NCBI GenBank assembly: GCA_963703125.1
Contig: OY969790.1
Coordinates: 868,001 to 932,000, forward strand
Origin: MFD04716-140 sp963703125
GTDB taxonomy: Bacteria; Bacteroidota; Bacteroidia; Flavobacteriales; Flavobacteriaceae
Direction: 5' to 3'
DNA: 64,000 nt
The notes under the pieces were generated by a model. It was not told the DNA's origin. It made no database searches and saw only the letters and a program-made list of their open reading frames with translations. Made by a program: the position numbers and the translations under genes. Shown piece by piece: positions 51,790 to 59,932 of this stretch (positions within the stretch are counted from its first letter, which is position 1; every line of letters starts with the position of its first letter).

Positions 51790-52917
51790 TCATTTTACCA
51801 CAAATAAATCCGATGCGATTCCATCGATTAAAAATTTACCCTTTTTGGTGGTCAATAAGGCGTCATTCTTGATTTGAAGAAGTTGCGCTTCAATATGCCT
51901 GCCCGAATTCTTCAACAGGTAATCTTCAAAAGATTGCCCAAATTCATTTCGGATTTTTAAGAGGGAAACACCCCAAATGGTCCGCAAACCCGTCATAATA
52001 TATTCGTTATAATGATCCGTTTTTGATAAGACCTCTGCTTCCATTGGAAGCTTACCTTCCTCCAGCGCTTTTATGTATTTCGCATTGTTGCTGATATTCC
52101 ACCCTCTTCGAAGGCCGTCAAAGGAATGTGCTGACGGACCGATTCCTATGTATTTTTTCTGCTGCCAGTAGGCCGTATTGTTCCTTGAGAAAAATCCCAG
52201 TTTTCCAAAATTCGAAATCTCATAGTTGATAAAACCATTGGCCTCTAAAGTCTCCACCAATATTGCATGCTGCTCCTGCGCCAATGCGTCCTCAACGGGT
52301 CTTACCATGCCCTTTTTAATAAAGTTCTCAAGGGCCGTTTTCGGTTCAACCGTTAAGGCGTAACTAGAAATATGGGGTGTTTTAAAAACTAACGCCCTTT
52401 CAATATTCTGTCGCCATCTTTCATTGCTCATTCCTGGAATGCCGTAGATCAAATCGATTGAAATATTTTCGAAATGTTGCATTGCAACGGATAAGGAGTC
52501 CTCCGCCTCGTTGGCACTGTGGGCACGGTTCATCCATTGTAGATCTTCGTCAAAAAATGATTGGATACCTATACTGAGCCGGTTAATCGGACTTTTTGCC
52601 AATTCAAGGATTTTGGCACTAGTCAGGTCATCCGGGTTGGCTTCCAAGGTAATTTCGGGTTCGTCGATCACCACGTAATTTGAATATACCGAGTCAATAA
52701 TTAGCCGTATTTCCCTCGTCGTCAATACCGAGGGGGTACCGCCTCCAAAATAAATGGTTTCAACTACCACATCCTTAAATTCACCTTTGCGCAGTTCAAG
52801 TTCCTTGCGAAGTGCCAAAATCATCATTTCCTTTTTCCCGAATGAAGTTGAAAAGTGAAAATCACAATAGTGACAGGCCTGTTTGCAAAAAGGGATGTGG
52901 ATGTAGATGCCGGACAT
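51790..52917 (-). CDS. hemW: Radical SAM heme chaperone HemW
   Basis: A 375-aa HemN-related radical SAM protein. The [4Fe-4S] cluster motif is YIHIPFCKQACHYCDFHFST with CxxxCxxC. YFGGGTPSVLTTREI and RLSIGIQSFFDEDLQWMNRAH are conserved, as is the SIDLIYGIPGMSNERW strand. It lacks the second cysteine arrangement of true coproporphyrinogen oxidase HemN, so it is assigned as the heme chaperone HemW. It lies downstream of ruvC with a four-helix-bundle gene wedged between. Confidence 0.92.
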   Translation of the reverse strand: MSGIYIHIPFCKQACHYCDFHFSTSFGKKEMMILALRKELELRKGEFKDVVVETIYFGGGTPSVLTTREIRLIIDSVYSNYVVIDEPEITLEANPDDLTSAKILELAKSPINRLSIGIQSFFDEDLQWMNRAHSANEAEDSLSVAMQHFENISIDLIYGIPGMSNERWRQNIERALVFKTPHISSYALTVEPKTALENFIKKGMVRPVEDALAQEQHAILVETLEANGFINYEISNFGKLGFFSRNNTAYWQQKKYIGIGPSAHSFDGLRRGWNISNNAKYIKALEEGKLPMEAEVLSKTDHYNEYIMTGLRTIWGVSLLKIRNEFGQSFEDYLLKNSGRHIEAQLLQIKNDALLTTKKGKFLIDGIASDLFVVK

Positions 52918-52926
52918 GTTCGTATA

Positions 52927-52952
52927 CAGTTAGCAGTAGCAGTAATCAGTTA
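52927..52952. repeat. Repeat element at the left end of the four-helix-bundle gene
   Basis: Contains the words CAGTTAGCAG, GTAGCAG and AGTAATCAG. The same words occur in the opposite orientation at 53327-53355. The last three bases are the stop codon of the four-helix-bundle gene. Confidence 0.6.
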
Positions 52953-53315
52953 TTCCGAACCAAACTTACCCGGATTATTAATCATGTAGTTAATCAACTT
53001 ACCTACTTCTTCACTGTCATTTAGAAAATCATCAAAACTCTTTTTATCAATATATTTGCAAGCTAAAGCAAATTCCAACCAGGTTTGGGTTTCAGAATTC
53101 TCAGCATCGGAATCAGTTAATTTGCTAATGAAATGTTTGGGGTATGTTCTTTTACGGTAAGCCTCCGCGATATTTGAGCTTACACTTCGTGAAGAACGCC
53201 TTATCTGATCTGTTAATGAATATTTTTCTTCTTTTGGAAACGACTTAGAAATATCGAAAATCTTCATTGCAAGCGTAAAAGACTTTCTATAGGCCAAAAG
53301 ATCTTGAAATCTCAT
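52950..53315 (-). CDS. Four-helix bundle protein (TIGR02436 / S23-like)
   Basis: A 121-aa protein of the family also found as the 23S rRNA intervening-sequence protein. Signature pieces: FQDLLAYRKSFTLAMKIFDI, FPKEEKYSLTDQIRRSSRSV, SSNIAEAYRKRTYPKHFISK, and ETQTWLEFALACKYI. Its biochemical role is uncertain. It is set between ruvC and hemW and is bordered on both sides by related repeat words in inverted orientation, as if inserted as a unit. Its relatives occur in many Bacteroidota genomes at scattered sites. Confidence 0.9.
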   Translation of the reverse strand: MRFQDLLAYRKSFTLAMKIFDISKSFPKEEKYSLTDQIRRSSRSVSSNIAEAYRKRTYPKHFISKLTDSDAENSETQTWLEFALACKYIDKKSFDDFLNDSEEVGKLINYMINNPGKFGSE

Positions 53316-53326
53316 AAAATTTTTTT

Positions 53327-53355
53327 CTGCTAACTGCTACTGTGAGCTGATTACT
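53327..53355. repeat. Repeat element at the right end of the four-helix-bundle gene
   Basis: Its reverse complement contains AGTAATCAG, CAGTAGCAG and CAGTTAGCAG, the words found at 52927-52952, though in a different order. It reaches into the last codon of ruvC (stop at 53351-53353). Confidence 0.6.
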
Positions 53356-53905
53356 TATTTACTTTCTTAGGATTATTCTTAATGTAGGAACTCCACCCCG
53401 AATAATTTTTACCAACCTCCACCTTGCCATCGTTATAAAAATGACAGACTGCCGCTGCCAGACCATCGGTACTGTCCAAGTTTCTTGGTAGCGTTTTAAT
53501 TCCCAATGTACTTTGGAGCATTTTAGCGACTTGCTCCTTGCTTGCGTTCCCGTTCCCCGTAATGGCCATTTTTATCTTTTTGGGGAGGTACTCGGTTATG
53601 GGAATCTGTCTCGACAGTCCGGCCGCCATGGCTACTCCCTGTGCCCGGCCCAGTTTTAACATGGACTGCACATTTTTACCATAAAATGGGGCTTCTATGG
53701 CAATTTCATCGGGGTGATAGTTGTCTATAAGTTCTATGGTGCGTTCAAAAATGAGTTTTAATTTGGTATAGGGGTCATTGTATTTGCTTAGGAGCAGTTC
53801 GTTCATTTGAACAAACTCCATTTTTTTATCGACCACTTTAATAATCCCAAATCCCATGATTGTGGTTCCCGGGTCAATACCCAATATAATTTTCTCAGTA
53901 ATCAA
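53351..53905 (-). CDS. ruvC: Crossover junction endodeoxyribonuclease RuvC
   Basis: Resolves Holliday junctions with RuvAB during recombination. The 184-aa protein has the catalytic acids in the family positions: IILGIDPGTTIMGFGII (first Asp), IAIEAPFYGKNVQSML (Glu), and the pair near LDSTDGLAAAVCHF. The basic loop KIKMAITGNGNASKEQV is conserved. It is upstream of hemW, separated by the four-helix-bundle gene. Confidence 0.94.
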   Translation of the reverse strand: MITEKIILGIDPGTTIMGFGIIKVVDKKMEFVQMNELLLSKYNDPYTKLKLIFERTIELIDNYHPDEIAIEAPFYGKNVQSMLKLGRAQGVAMAAGLSRQIPITEYLPKKIKMAITGNGNASKEQVAKMLQSTLGIKTLPRNLDSTDGLAAAVCHFYNDGKVEVGKNYSGWSSYIKNNPKKVNK

Positions 53906-54165
53906 CGTTACGTTTTAGATAGTTAAATTGAACTTATGTTTTTAAGGTTTCTTGTTTCAGGCTCTAAAGTTAAAGAGTGGATGAGTGAAAAAGTTGAAAG
54001 TTTCTGGTTTTTTGTTGATGTATTGGTTTGGTTGTTCTTTGATGGTTGGCTTTGACAGGCTCAGCCACCGGTACTCATAGTTGATGGTTCCTTTTCTATT
54101 CAATACTGTCTTTCGTCCCTCGTCTTTCGTCTCTTCTCTTTGAACTTGTCCTTGACCATTCTTTT
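53906..54165. repeat. Gene-free spacer with intergenic repeat-like sequences
   Basis: This stretch holds no gene. It contains TTTGACAGGCTCAGCCACCG (54051-54070), which resembles the GACAGGCTCAG sequences dispersed between genes in many Flavobacteriaceae. A pyrimidine-rich near-tandem TTTCGTCCCTCGTCTTTCGT follows at 54111-54130. A second pyrimidine-rich run (CTTTGCTCTTTGCTC) lies at about 56530 beside the M56/BlaI genes. No hairpin of note was seen here. Confidence 0.5.
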
Positions 54166-54642
54166 CTATTCTCTATTCAAAATGATCGGGATGCGGAATT
54201 TCGCCCGTACCGGAATTCCCCTTTTCAATGCCGGTGCTATCGGAGGCAAGTTTCTAAGACTTTGTGTTACGACGCCATCAAATTCTGGCATTTGTAGGTC
54301 AATGGATGCATCTTTTTCAATTTTTAGAACGTCAAGCTTGCCTTCTCTATCAATCGCAAAGACAACATAAACAATAGAATCAACATCATCGTCCATAAAA
54401 AATTCAAATTCCCGCAGGGTGTTGGCAAAATGGGAAACCACTTCTTCTTCAAAACATGCCTTTTGCGTCTCTTTGGAAGCTGTTTCATCGCAATTCTCGA
54501 ATAGCGGGTAATTATCGACCTCGTTCCAATCAATGCCGCGCATTTCTTGATTGACCAATTCTTGGGTTCTTTTGTCCTTGGATTCGAAAAAATCACAAGA
54601 AACAAAAATGCAAACCACCCCTATGACCCAAAACTTTTGCAT
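54166..54642 (-). CDS. Lipoprotein with TonB_C-like domain, related to the M56 C-terminus
   Basis: A 158-aa protein with a lipobox (FWVIGVVCIFVSCDFFES, Cys16) and a domain that parallels the C-terminal region of the M56 protein immediately upstream. YPLFENCDE ... KACFEEEV corresponds to VPIFPGCED ... ECFVRMI, VVFAIDREGKLDVLKI to ANFIIDEQGNITEIKK, and IPVRAKFRIPIIL to AVRVPFSLPITF. The two cysteines probably form a disulfide. It is the last of three minus-strand genes (BlaI, M56, lipoprotein), though a terminator lies between it and the M56 gene. Its function is unknown. Confidence 0.75.
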   Translation of the reverse strand: MQKFWVIGVVCIFVSCDFFESKDKRTQELVNQEMRGIDWNEVDNYPLFENCDETASKETQKACFEEEVVSHFANTLREFEFFMDDDVDSIVYVVFAIDREGKLDVLKIEKDASIDLQMPEFDGVVTQSLRNLPPIAPALKRGIPVRAKFRIPIILNRE

Positions 54643-54713
54643 GTATTGAATTGTAGGGTGGAAATTACAATAATTTGGAATAATGAGTTTATTTAACTTA
54701 TGCTCACAACTAA

Positions 54714-54742
54714 AAATGGTCCGAATTATTTTCGGGCCATTT
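54714..54742 (-). terminator. Terminator of the second BlaI/M56 operon
   Basis: AAATGG (54714-54719) and CCATTT (54737-54742), extended by CCGA/TCGG inside, form a stem. On the minus strand it is followed by TTTTTAG, 18 bases past the M56 stop. Confidence 0.75.
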
Positions 54743-54759
54743 ATTTAATCGGTTATATT

Positions 54760-56419
54760 TTATTGCAATTTAAAGGTAATAGGAAGCGAAAAAGGAACCC
54801 GAACTGCTTTACCGGCATGCTTGCCCGCAACCATTTTTGGAAGTCGCATAATAATGCGTTCCACCTCATCTTCCAATGATTCATCCGGGCCACGTTTTTT
54901 GATTTCGGTAATATTTCCTTGTTCATCAATTATAAAATTGGCATATACTTTTCCTTGAATTCCTTTTTCCTGGGCCGCTTCAGGGTATCTGAAATTTTTA
55001 CTGACGTGCCTTTGAATCATTCTTACAAAGCATTCGCGGGTATCGGACGCATCTTCACAACCAGGAAAAATCGGAACTTCATCAATATTTGTAAAAGATA
55101 TATTAGACGAACCACCTTGATTTAATTTATCTTTTAAAGCAGCTAATTGTAAATCAAGATTTTTAATAATTCTGATGTCCTGACCCGAAGACTTTTCTAG
55201 CCTATCTCTTTCTACAAGTAAATCATAATACTGAGATTCTATATTTTTTTGATCATCATCTTTCTGAGCTTCTTCACCAAAATTAGAATAATAAACCACT
55301 CTTGCATTTATCTTCTCATTGTTAGGCCCGGAAATATAGGAGCCATCATTGCTAGGCGCAAATCGCATTGATGAACTTTCATCTTTGACCGTAAGCGTCC
55401 AATCCGCGAAGCTTTTAGATAAATCAATTAATTTACTGTAAACTTCATCTTCATCACTACCACTAAGGTTTTCAATACTTTTTACAACTATGGTATTGTC
55501 AATTACTTCTTTACTGCCTCTTTCACAAGAAGTGTAGAACAACATTCCCATTATCACTGGCAACAACAAAAAATACTTTAACTGCCAAACTTTTTTTGAT
55601 CTTGATTTTTGTAACATGATGATTCGTTTTTTGACCTGCCCATACTGACTGCCAAAACTAAAAATTCTGCCAAGTACGTTCAGGTGGGTTAATGACGTTT
55701 TAAAAAATTGGTTGATAAATGAAATATCCTGTGTCTGAAAAACTTGGGACAATAGAATTTCATAGTGTTCTTTTTTCCCGGTCTTGGCCACATTGGAATC
55801 CGCTATGAATTCGTGCAGTTCAGAAACCCTGTTTTGATACACGTACACCAAAGGATTGAACCAACCCGCAATACGCATCATTTCAAAGAAAAGTAGGTCC
55901 AGCGAATGTTTTTGTTTTATATGCACCAACTCATGTTGAATAATACTTTCATGGTTCGATTTCCAACACCCGGTCGCCCAAGAAAATGGATTTAAAGAAA
56001 GAAAATGCCACCTGGCTATTTTGCACCACCACTCTTGTGAAATCCGGAAAATAACAGATCTGACCTTTTTTGCGAAGTGCATAAATCAGATATAGTTTAT
56101 AACCAAAGTAAATGGCGGCTAACAGCATGCCACCAAAGAAAATTAGATACTCCCACGAAATATTGAACTGTGAAGTTTCAACCGCTTTCAAAGTGATCGC
56201 ATCCAAATTCCATACGAATTGATTTCCCAGGGAATATTTCTCAGGCAGGGTTGTTCGGAAGGTTTCCAATTTTATCCACGGCAGCACCAAGGACATTATA
56301 TAGGTTCCTATCAGATAGGCCCGGTTCCATTGAAAGAAGGTTTCCTTTTTTAAAAAGAAGTCATAAATAATGAGGAACACCAATTGAAAGCAAATTGCTT
56401 CTAGAATGTATTGTACCAT
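54760..56419 (-). CDS. M56 family metallopeptidase with TonB_C-like domain, frameshifted
   Basis: A second BlaR1-like sensor. The first frame (from 56419) has three membrane helices and reads up to FLGDRVLEIE; the next frame continues HESIIQHELVHIKQKHSLD, the zinc site, and runs to 54760. Removing one base at about 55953/55954 joins them into a 552-aa protein. A fourth helix (YFLLLPVIMGMLFYTSC) precedes an extracytoplasmic region with a TonB_C-type domain at the end (VPIFPGCED ... GKVYANFIIDEQGN ... VPFSLPITFKLQ). There is no beta-lactam-binding domain. It follows the BlaI gene in the same direction. The break is probably a consensus error. Confidence 0.85.
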
Positions 56420-56553
56420 AATAGTTTTTTTACGTTAGACAGTCCCGCTTACATCTGGGAATACAAGAGCCAAAAGCCTAAACACCGTTTCTGGTTTCTA
56501 GAAAAATCAAATTCACTGTCTTGTTTCTTTGCTCTTTGCTCATTGATCTTTTT

Positions 56554-56919
56554 TTATACTTTATTTTCCTTCTTAATTTCATTGAGAATGGATTCCAGTT
56601 CGGAAAGGCTCATGTCGTTCTTTTTCATAAAGAAAGAAACCATACTCTTAAATGAACCTTGAAAATAGCCGTCCACCAACTTGTTTATGGACTGGTTGCT
56701 ATAGTCCGATTTCTTGACCAAGGGAAAATAGAGATAACCCTTCCCCTCCTGTTCGTGATCTACGAATCCCTTGCTTTCCAATATGCGCACAATCGTGGAA
56801 ACCGTATTATATGCAGGTTTAGGTTCGGGAAGTTCTTCTATCATCGAAGCCACGTTGCATTTTTGCAATTGCCATAAAATCTGCATGACCTCTTCCTCTG
56901 CTTTTGTGAGTTGCTTCAT
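56554..56919 (-). CDS. BlaI/MecI/CopY family transcriptional repressor (second copy)
   Basis: A 121-aa winged-helix repressor: LTKAEEEVMQILWQLQKCNV ... PKPAYNTVSTIVRILESKGF ... HEQEGKGYLYFPLVKKSDYS, then FQGSFKSMVSFFMKKNDMSL in the dimerisation part. It is clearly diverged from the copy at 42674 (for instance AYNTVSTIVRI against APTTVATLLKR in the recognition helix), and its promoter carries different operators. The M56 sensor follows after about 135 bases, which include a pyrimidine-rich spacer. Confidence 0.93.
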   Translation of the reverse strand: MKQLTKAEEEVMQILWQLQKCNVASMIEELPEPKPAYNTVSTIVRILESKGFVDHEQEGKGYLYFPLVKKSDYSNQSINKLVDGYFQGSFKSMVSFFMKKNDMSLSELESILNEIKKENKV

Positions 56920-56924
56920 CTTTC

Positions 56925-56992
56925 AACTAATTATTTAGTTCAATCTTAAAACAAATATAACTAATTATTTAGTTTAAACTAATTTTTTAGTT
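56925..56992 (-). promoter_or_regulatory. Promoter and three operator boxes of the second BlaI/M56 operon
   Basis: Three 16-base near-palindromes of the form AACTAA-N4-TTAGTT lie at 56925-56940, 56959-56974 and 56977-56992. On the minus strand TATATTTG (56959 to 56952) fits the -7 element, so the boxes flank and overlap the promoter. BlaI is the obvious candidate to bind them, giving autoregulation; no binding data are implied. Confidence 0.75.
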
Positions 56993-57136
56993 ATAAATTT
57001 TTCATTCTTCTTTAAAACATGGTTTTTATTAACTCTTTTATTGGCCGAACAAACACTCCCCACTCCCTAATGGAGAAATTCAATGATTCATATTTGTAAC
57101 GAATTCGAGGTATCTTCGTCAAATAGAAAAATTGGT

Positions 57137-57652
57137 ATGGATATCTTTTTATTGCTACTTGGCTTTATCCTAATGTTGGTTGGCATTCTAGGTAGTTTTT
57201 TGCCGGTACTGCCGGGACCTCCCGTTAGTTGGATAGGTCTATTGCTCCTTTATTTGACCAAAGCCGTACCCGATAATTGGTGGGTATTGGGCATCACAGC
57301 GTCCGTGGCAATCCTTGTTTTTGCTTTGGATTACATCATTCCCGCCATAGGCACCAAAAAATTCGGAGGAACCAAATATGGGGTAATAGGCACGACCGTG
57401 GGACTTTTAGTGGCCCTGTTTTTTCCGGTTCTTGGGCCTTTCGGAATCATAATCTGGCCTTTTGTAGGTGCTTTGGTTGGAGAACTTCTCAACAAGGCGG
57501 ACAAAAAAACCGCTACGAAAGCGGCCTTTGGTTCCTTTCTGGGTTTCTTGACGGGAACTTTTCTTAAATTTCTGGTAGCCGCAATTTACCTAGGGATATT
57601 TATTTCTACCGCTTGGGAATACAAGGGTGCGTTGTTTCCGTTTTTTGATTAA
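57137..57652 (+). CDS. DUF456 family membrane protein
   Basis: A 171-aa protein with about five helices. The family opening ILMLVGILGSFLPVLPGPPV, then the YIIPAIGTKKFGGTKYGVIG segment and FPVLGPFGIIIWPFVGALVG with a glycine-rich GELLNKADKKTATKAAFGS are typical of DUF456. Its role is unknown. I start it at 57137 (MDIFLLLLGF), because the longer frame from 57083 adds a polar, non-conserved N-terminus. Confidence 0.9.
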   Translation: MDIFLLLLGFILMLVGILGSFLPVLPGPPVSWIGLLLLYLTKAVPDNWWVLGITASVAILVFALDYIIPAIGTKKFGGTKYGVIGTTVGLLVALFFPVLGPFGIIIWPFVGALVGELLNKADKKTATKAAFGSFLGFLTGTFLKFLVAAIYLGIFISTAWEYKGALFPFFD

Positions 57653-58203
57653 TCCATCCAAACTACCTTATCCGCAATCGGTTTTCTGGTCTGAGCTGGA
57701 ATTTCATCATCATAATTCCCCATATAGAAGAATCCCAAACACCTTTCTCCCTCGTTAAATTCAAAAAAACCATCCATGAATTTGATGAGCCCCGGCGAAC
57801 TCCAATAACACCCAATTCCCATTTCAGTGCAACAAAGCCACATGTTCTGAACGGCCATGGCAGTTGCCGCTATTTCCTCCCATTCCGGTAAACTTTGCAT
57901 GGGATCCCGCTGCATGCAGATTGCGATCACCGCATTGGATTGTCTCGGGTTGTCCATTAGTTTTTTGATGGTAAACTCTTTTGGACTAGGATCGTTATCT
58001 TTATATTTTGAGGCAAGAAAATGCCCCAGTTTCTCCTTGGAACCACCCTGTAAAATTTTGAACCGCCAAGGCTCTGTTTTTTTATGGGTCGGTGCCCAAT
58101 TGGCCGCCTCCAATATTTTTTGTATATCGGCTTTGGCTATCGGTTTATCATTGTATTGAGCTGGAAAAACGGAGCGTCTATTTTTAATAAGGTCAAATAT
58201 CAT
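57649..58203 (-). CDS. Nitroreductase family protein
   Basis: A 184-aa FMN-dependent oxidoreductase. FMN-binding residues lie in IKNRRSVFPAQYNDKPIAKA near the N-terminus, EAANWAPTHKKTEPWRFKIL, and the C-terminal LGFFYMGNYDDEIP. The middle has MAVQNMWLCCTEMGIGCYWS. The physiological substrate is unknown. Its stop overlaps the end of the convergent DUF456 gene by four bases. Confidence 0.92.
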   Translation of the reverse strand: MIFDLIKNRRSVFPAQYNDKPIAKADIQKILEAANWAPTHKKTEPWRFKILQGGSKEKLGHFLASKYKDNDPSPKEFTIKKLMDNPRQSNAVIAICMQRDPMQSLPEWEEIAATAMAVQNMWLCCTEMGIGCYWSSPGLIKFMDGFFEFNEGERCLGFFYMGNYDDEIPAQTRKPIADKVVWMD

Positions 58204-58295
58204 GTTATCAGGTTTTGACCTGTAAAGTTAAAAACAATCCTTGGCTATTCTCGCACGGAATCAATACTTTTAAGGAGTATTTAACCACGAACCCA

Positions 58296-59876
58296 ATGAA
58301 AAAATTTCCCAAGTCCTTTAATTTAGGGGAAGACCACCTCACCGCTAGCATTGCTTTGGCCATTGCAGATGGCAAAACCAAAATGAAACTATCAAATTCA
58401 GTCCAGAAGAAGATAAAATCTAGTTGGAAAATTGTTCAGGACATTGTGGAAAAAGGTCATCCGGTATATGGCATCAATACAGGTTTTGGTCCATTGTGTA
58501 CGACCAAAATTTCAAAAGAGGAAACCAAAATACTCCAGAAAAATATTCTTCAAAGCCATAGTGTGGGCGTTGGGGATGCCATTGATAGTAAGCTTGCAAA
58601 ACTGATGATGATTTTAAAAGTGCACGCATTGGCCAAAGGATATTCCGGAATCGCACAATCTACTTTGGAACGTATCATTTGGCATATTGAAAATGACGCC
58701 ATTGCGGTGGTGCCTTCACAAGGTTCGGTTGGGGCCTCTGGGGATCTGGCCCCGCTCTCCCATTTGTTCCTTCCGTTGATCGGGCTGGGCAAAGTGACCT
58801 ATCAAGGCAACATAATTGAGACCTCACAGTTATTCAAAAAAGTACGTTTAAAATCGCTTGAACTGGGACCAAAGGAGGGATTGGCCCTCATCAATGGCAC
58901 CCAGTTTATCGCCGCTCACGCAGTAAAAGTGGTCGAAAAATTGCATAGTTGCCTTTCCCAGGCCGATATTATTGGGGCCATGATGATCGAGGGATTACAA
59001 GGGTCGGTCAAACCATTTTACAATGAATTGCATGCCCTTCGACCCTTTAAAGGGAATGTACATGTCGCCAAAAGGGTGAAACGACTTTTAAAAGGTTCCG
59101 AAATTTTACAAGACCATATTGATTGTGACCGTGTGCAAGACCCGTACTCCCTTAGATGTATTCCACAAGTACATGGTGCCTCTCGAAACGCTTGGCTGCA
59201 TTTGAAGGAACTGCTCGAAATTGAATTGAATTCCGTTACCGATAACCCTGTCATTATTGATGAGGAACTCACCATCAGCGGTGGTAATTTTCACGGTCAG
59301 CCCTTGGCTATGGCATTGGATTATGCCTGTTTGGCAGCTTCCGAAATAGGAAATATTTCGGACCGAAGGATTTATCTTGCCTTAGAGGGCAATAGTCCTG
59401 GAGTACCCAAACTCCTCATGAAAGACACGGGTATTAACTCGGGTTATATGATTCTGCAATACACGACGGCAGCCTTGGCGAGTGAAAACAAAGGTTTGTG
59501 TTTCCCGGCAAGCGCAGATAGTATTCCCACTTCTTTGGGACAGGAAGACCATGTTAGTATGGGTTCCATATCGGGCAGAAAAGCACTGCAAGTAATCGAA
59601 AATGTAGCGAAAATATTGGCCATAGAATTGTTGACGGCAGCACAGGCCTTCGAATTCAGAAAACCATTGAAGTCTGGAATTTTTCTGGATGAGATCCATA
59701 AGGAAATTCGTAAAAAAGTGGCTTTTGCGGCCAAAGACCGTGTATTTGCAGACGACATTGAAATAGGAATACAAATGATCAAGGAAAAGGTTATTATGGA
59801 GGTCATTGAAAAGGTCAGTAAAAGAGAAAATGTTTCGTTGGACACCAAATATTCTGAAGTCTTTGAGACGTATTAA
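58296..59876 (+). CDS. hutH: Histidine ammonia-lyase
   Basis: First step of histidine degradation: histidine to urocanate and ammonia. The 526-aa protein forms its MIO cofactor from Ala-Ser-Gly in SQGSVGASGDLAPLSHL (about residues 147-149). GINTGFGPLC, the NGTQFIAAHAV block, SLRCIPQVHGASRNAW and NDNPVIIDEE-like DNPVIIDEELTISGGNFHGQ are conserved. I start it at 58296 (MKKFPKSFNLGEDHLT), which is where the family begins; the frame is open further upstream. It leads the operon hutH-hutI-hutU, with 56 bases to hutI. Confidence 0.93.
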   Translation: MKKFPKSFNLGEDHLTASIALAIADGKTKMKLSNSVQKKIKSSWKIVQDIVEKGHPVYGINTGFGPLCTTKISKEETKILQKNILQSHSVGVGDAIDSKLAKLMMILKVHALAKGYSGIAQSTLERIIWHIENDAIAVVPSQGSVGASGDLAPLSHLFLPLIGLGKVTYQGNIIETSQLFKKVRLKSLELGPKEGLALINGTQFIAAHAVKVVEKLHSCLSQADIIGAMMIEGLQGSVKPFYNELHALRPFKGNVHVAKRVKRLLKGSEILQDHIDCDRVQDPYSLRCIPQVHGASRNAWLHLKELLEIELNSVTDNPVIIDEELTISGGNFHGQPLAMALDYACLAASEIGNISDRRIYLALEGNSPGVPKLLMKDTGINSGYMILQYTTAALASENKGLCFPASADSIPTSLGQEDHVSMGSISGRKALQVIENVAKILAIELLTAAQAFEFRKPLKSGIFLDEIHKEIRKKVAFAAKDRVFADDIEIGIQMIKEKVIMEVIEKVSKRENVSLDTKYSEVFETY

Positions 59877-59932
59877 TTTGCATATTTCAATCCCCTAATC
59901 TTGCGTTAGGAATTATACTGAGTAACGTTTAA

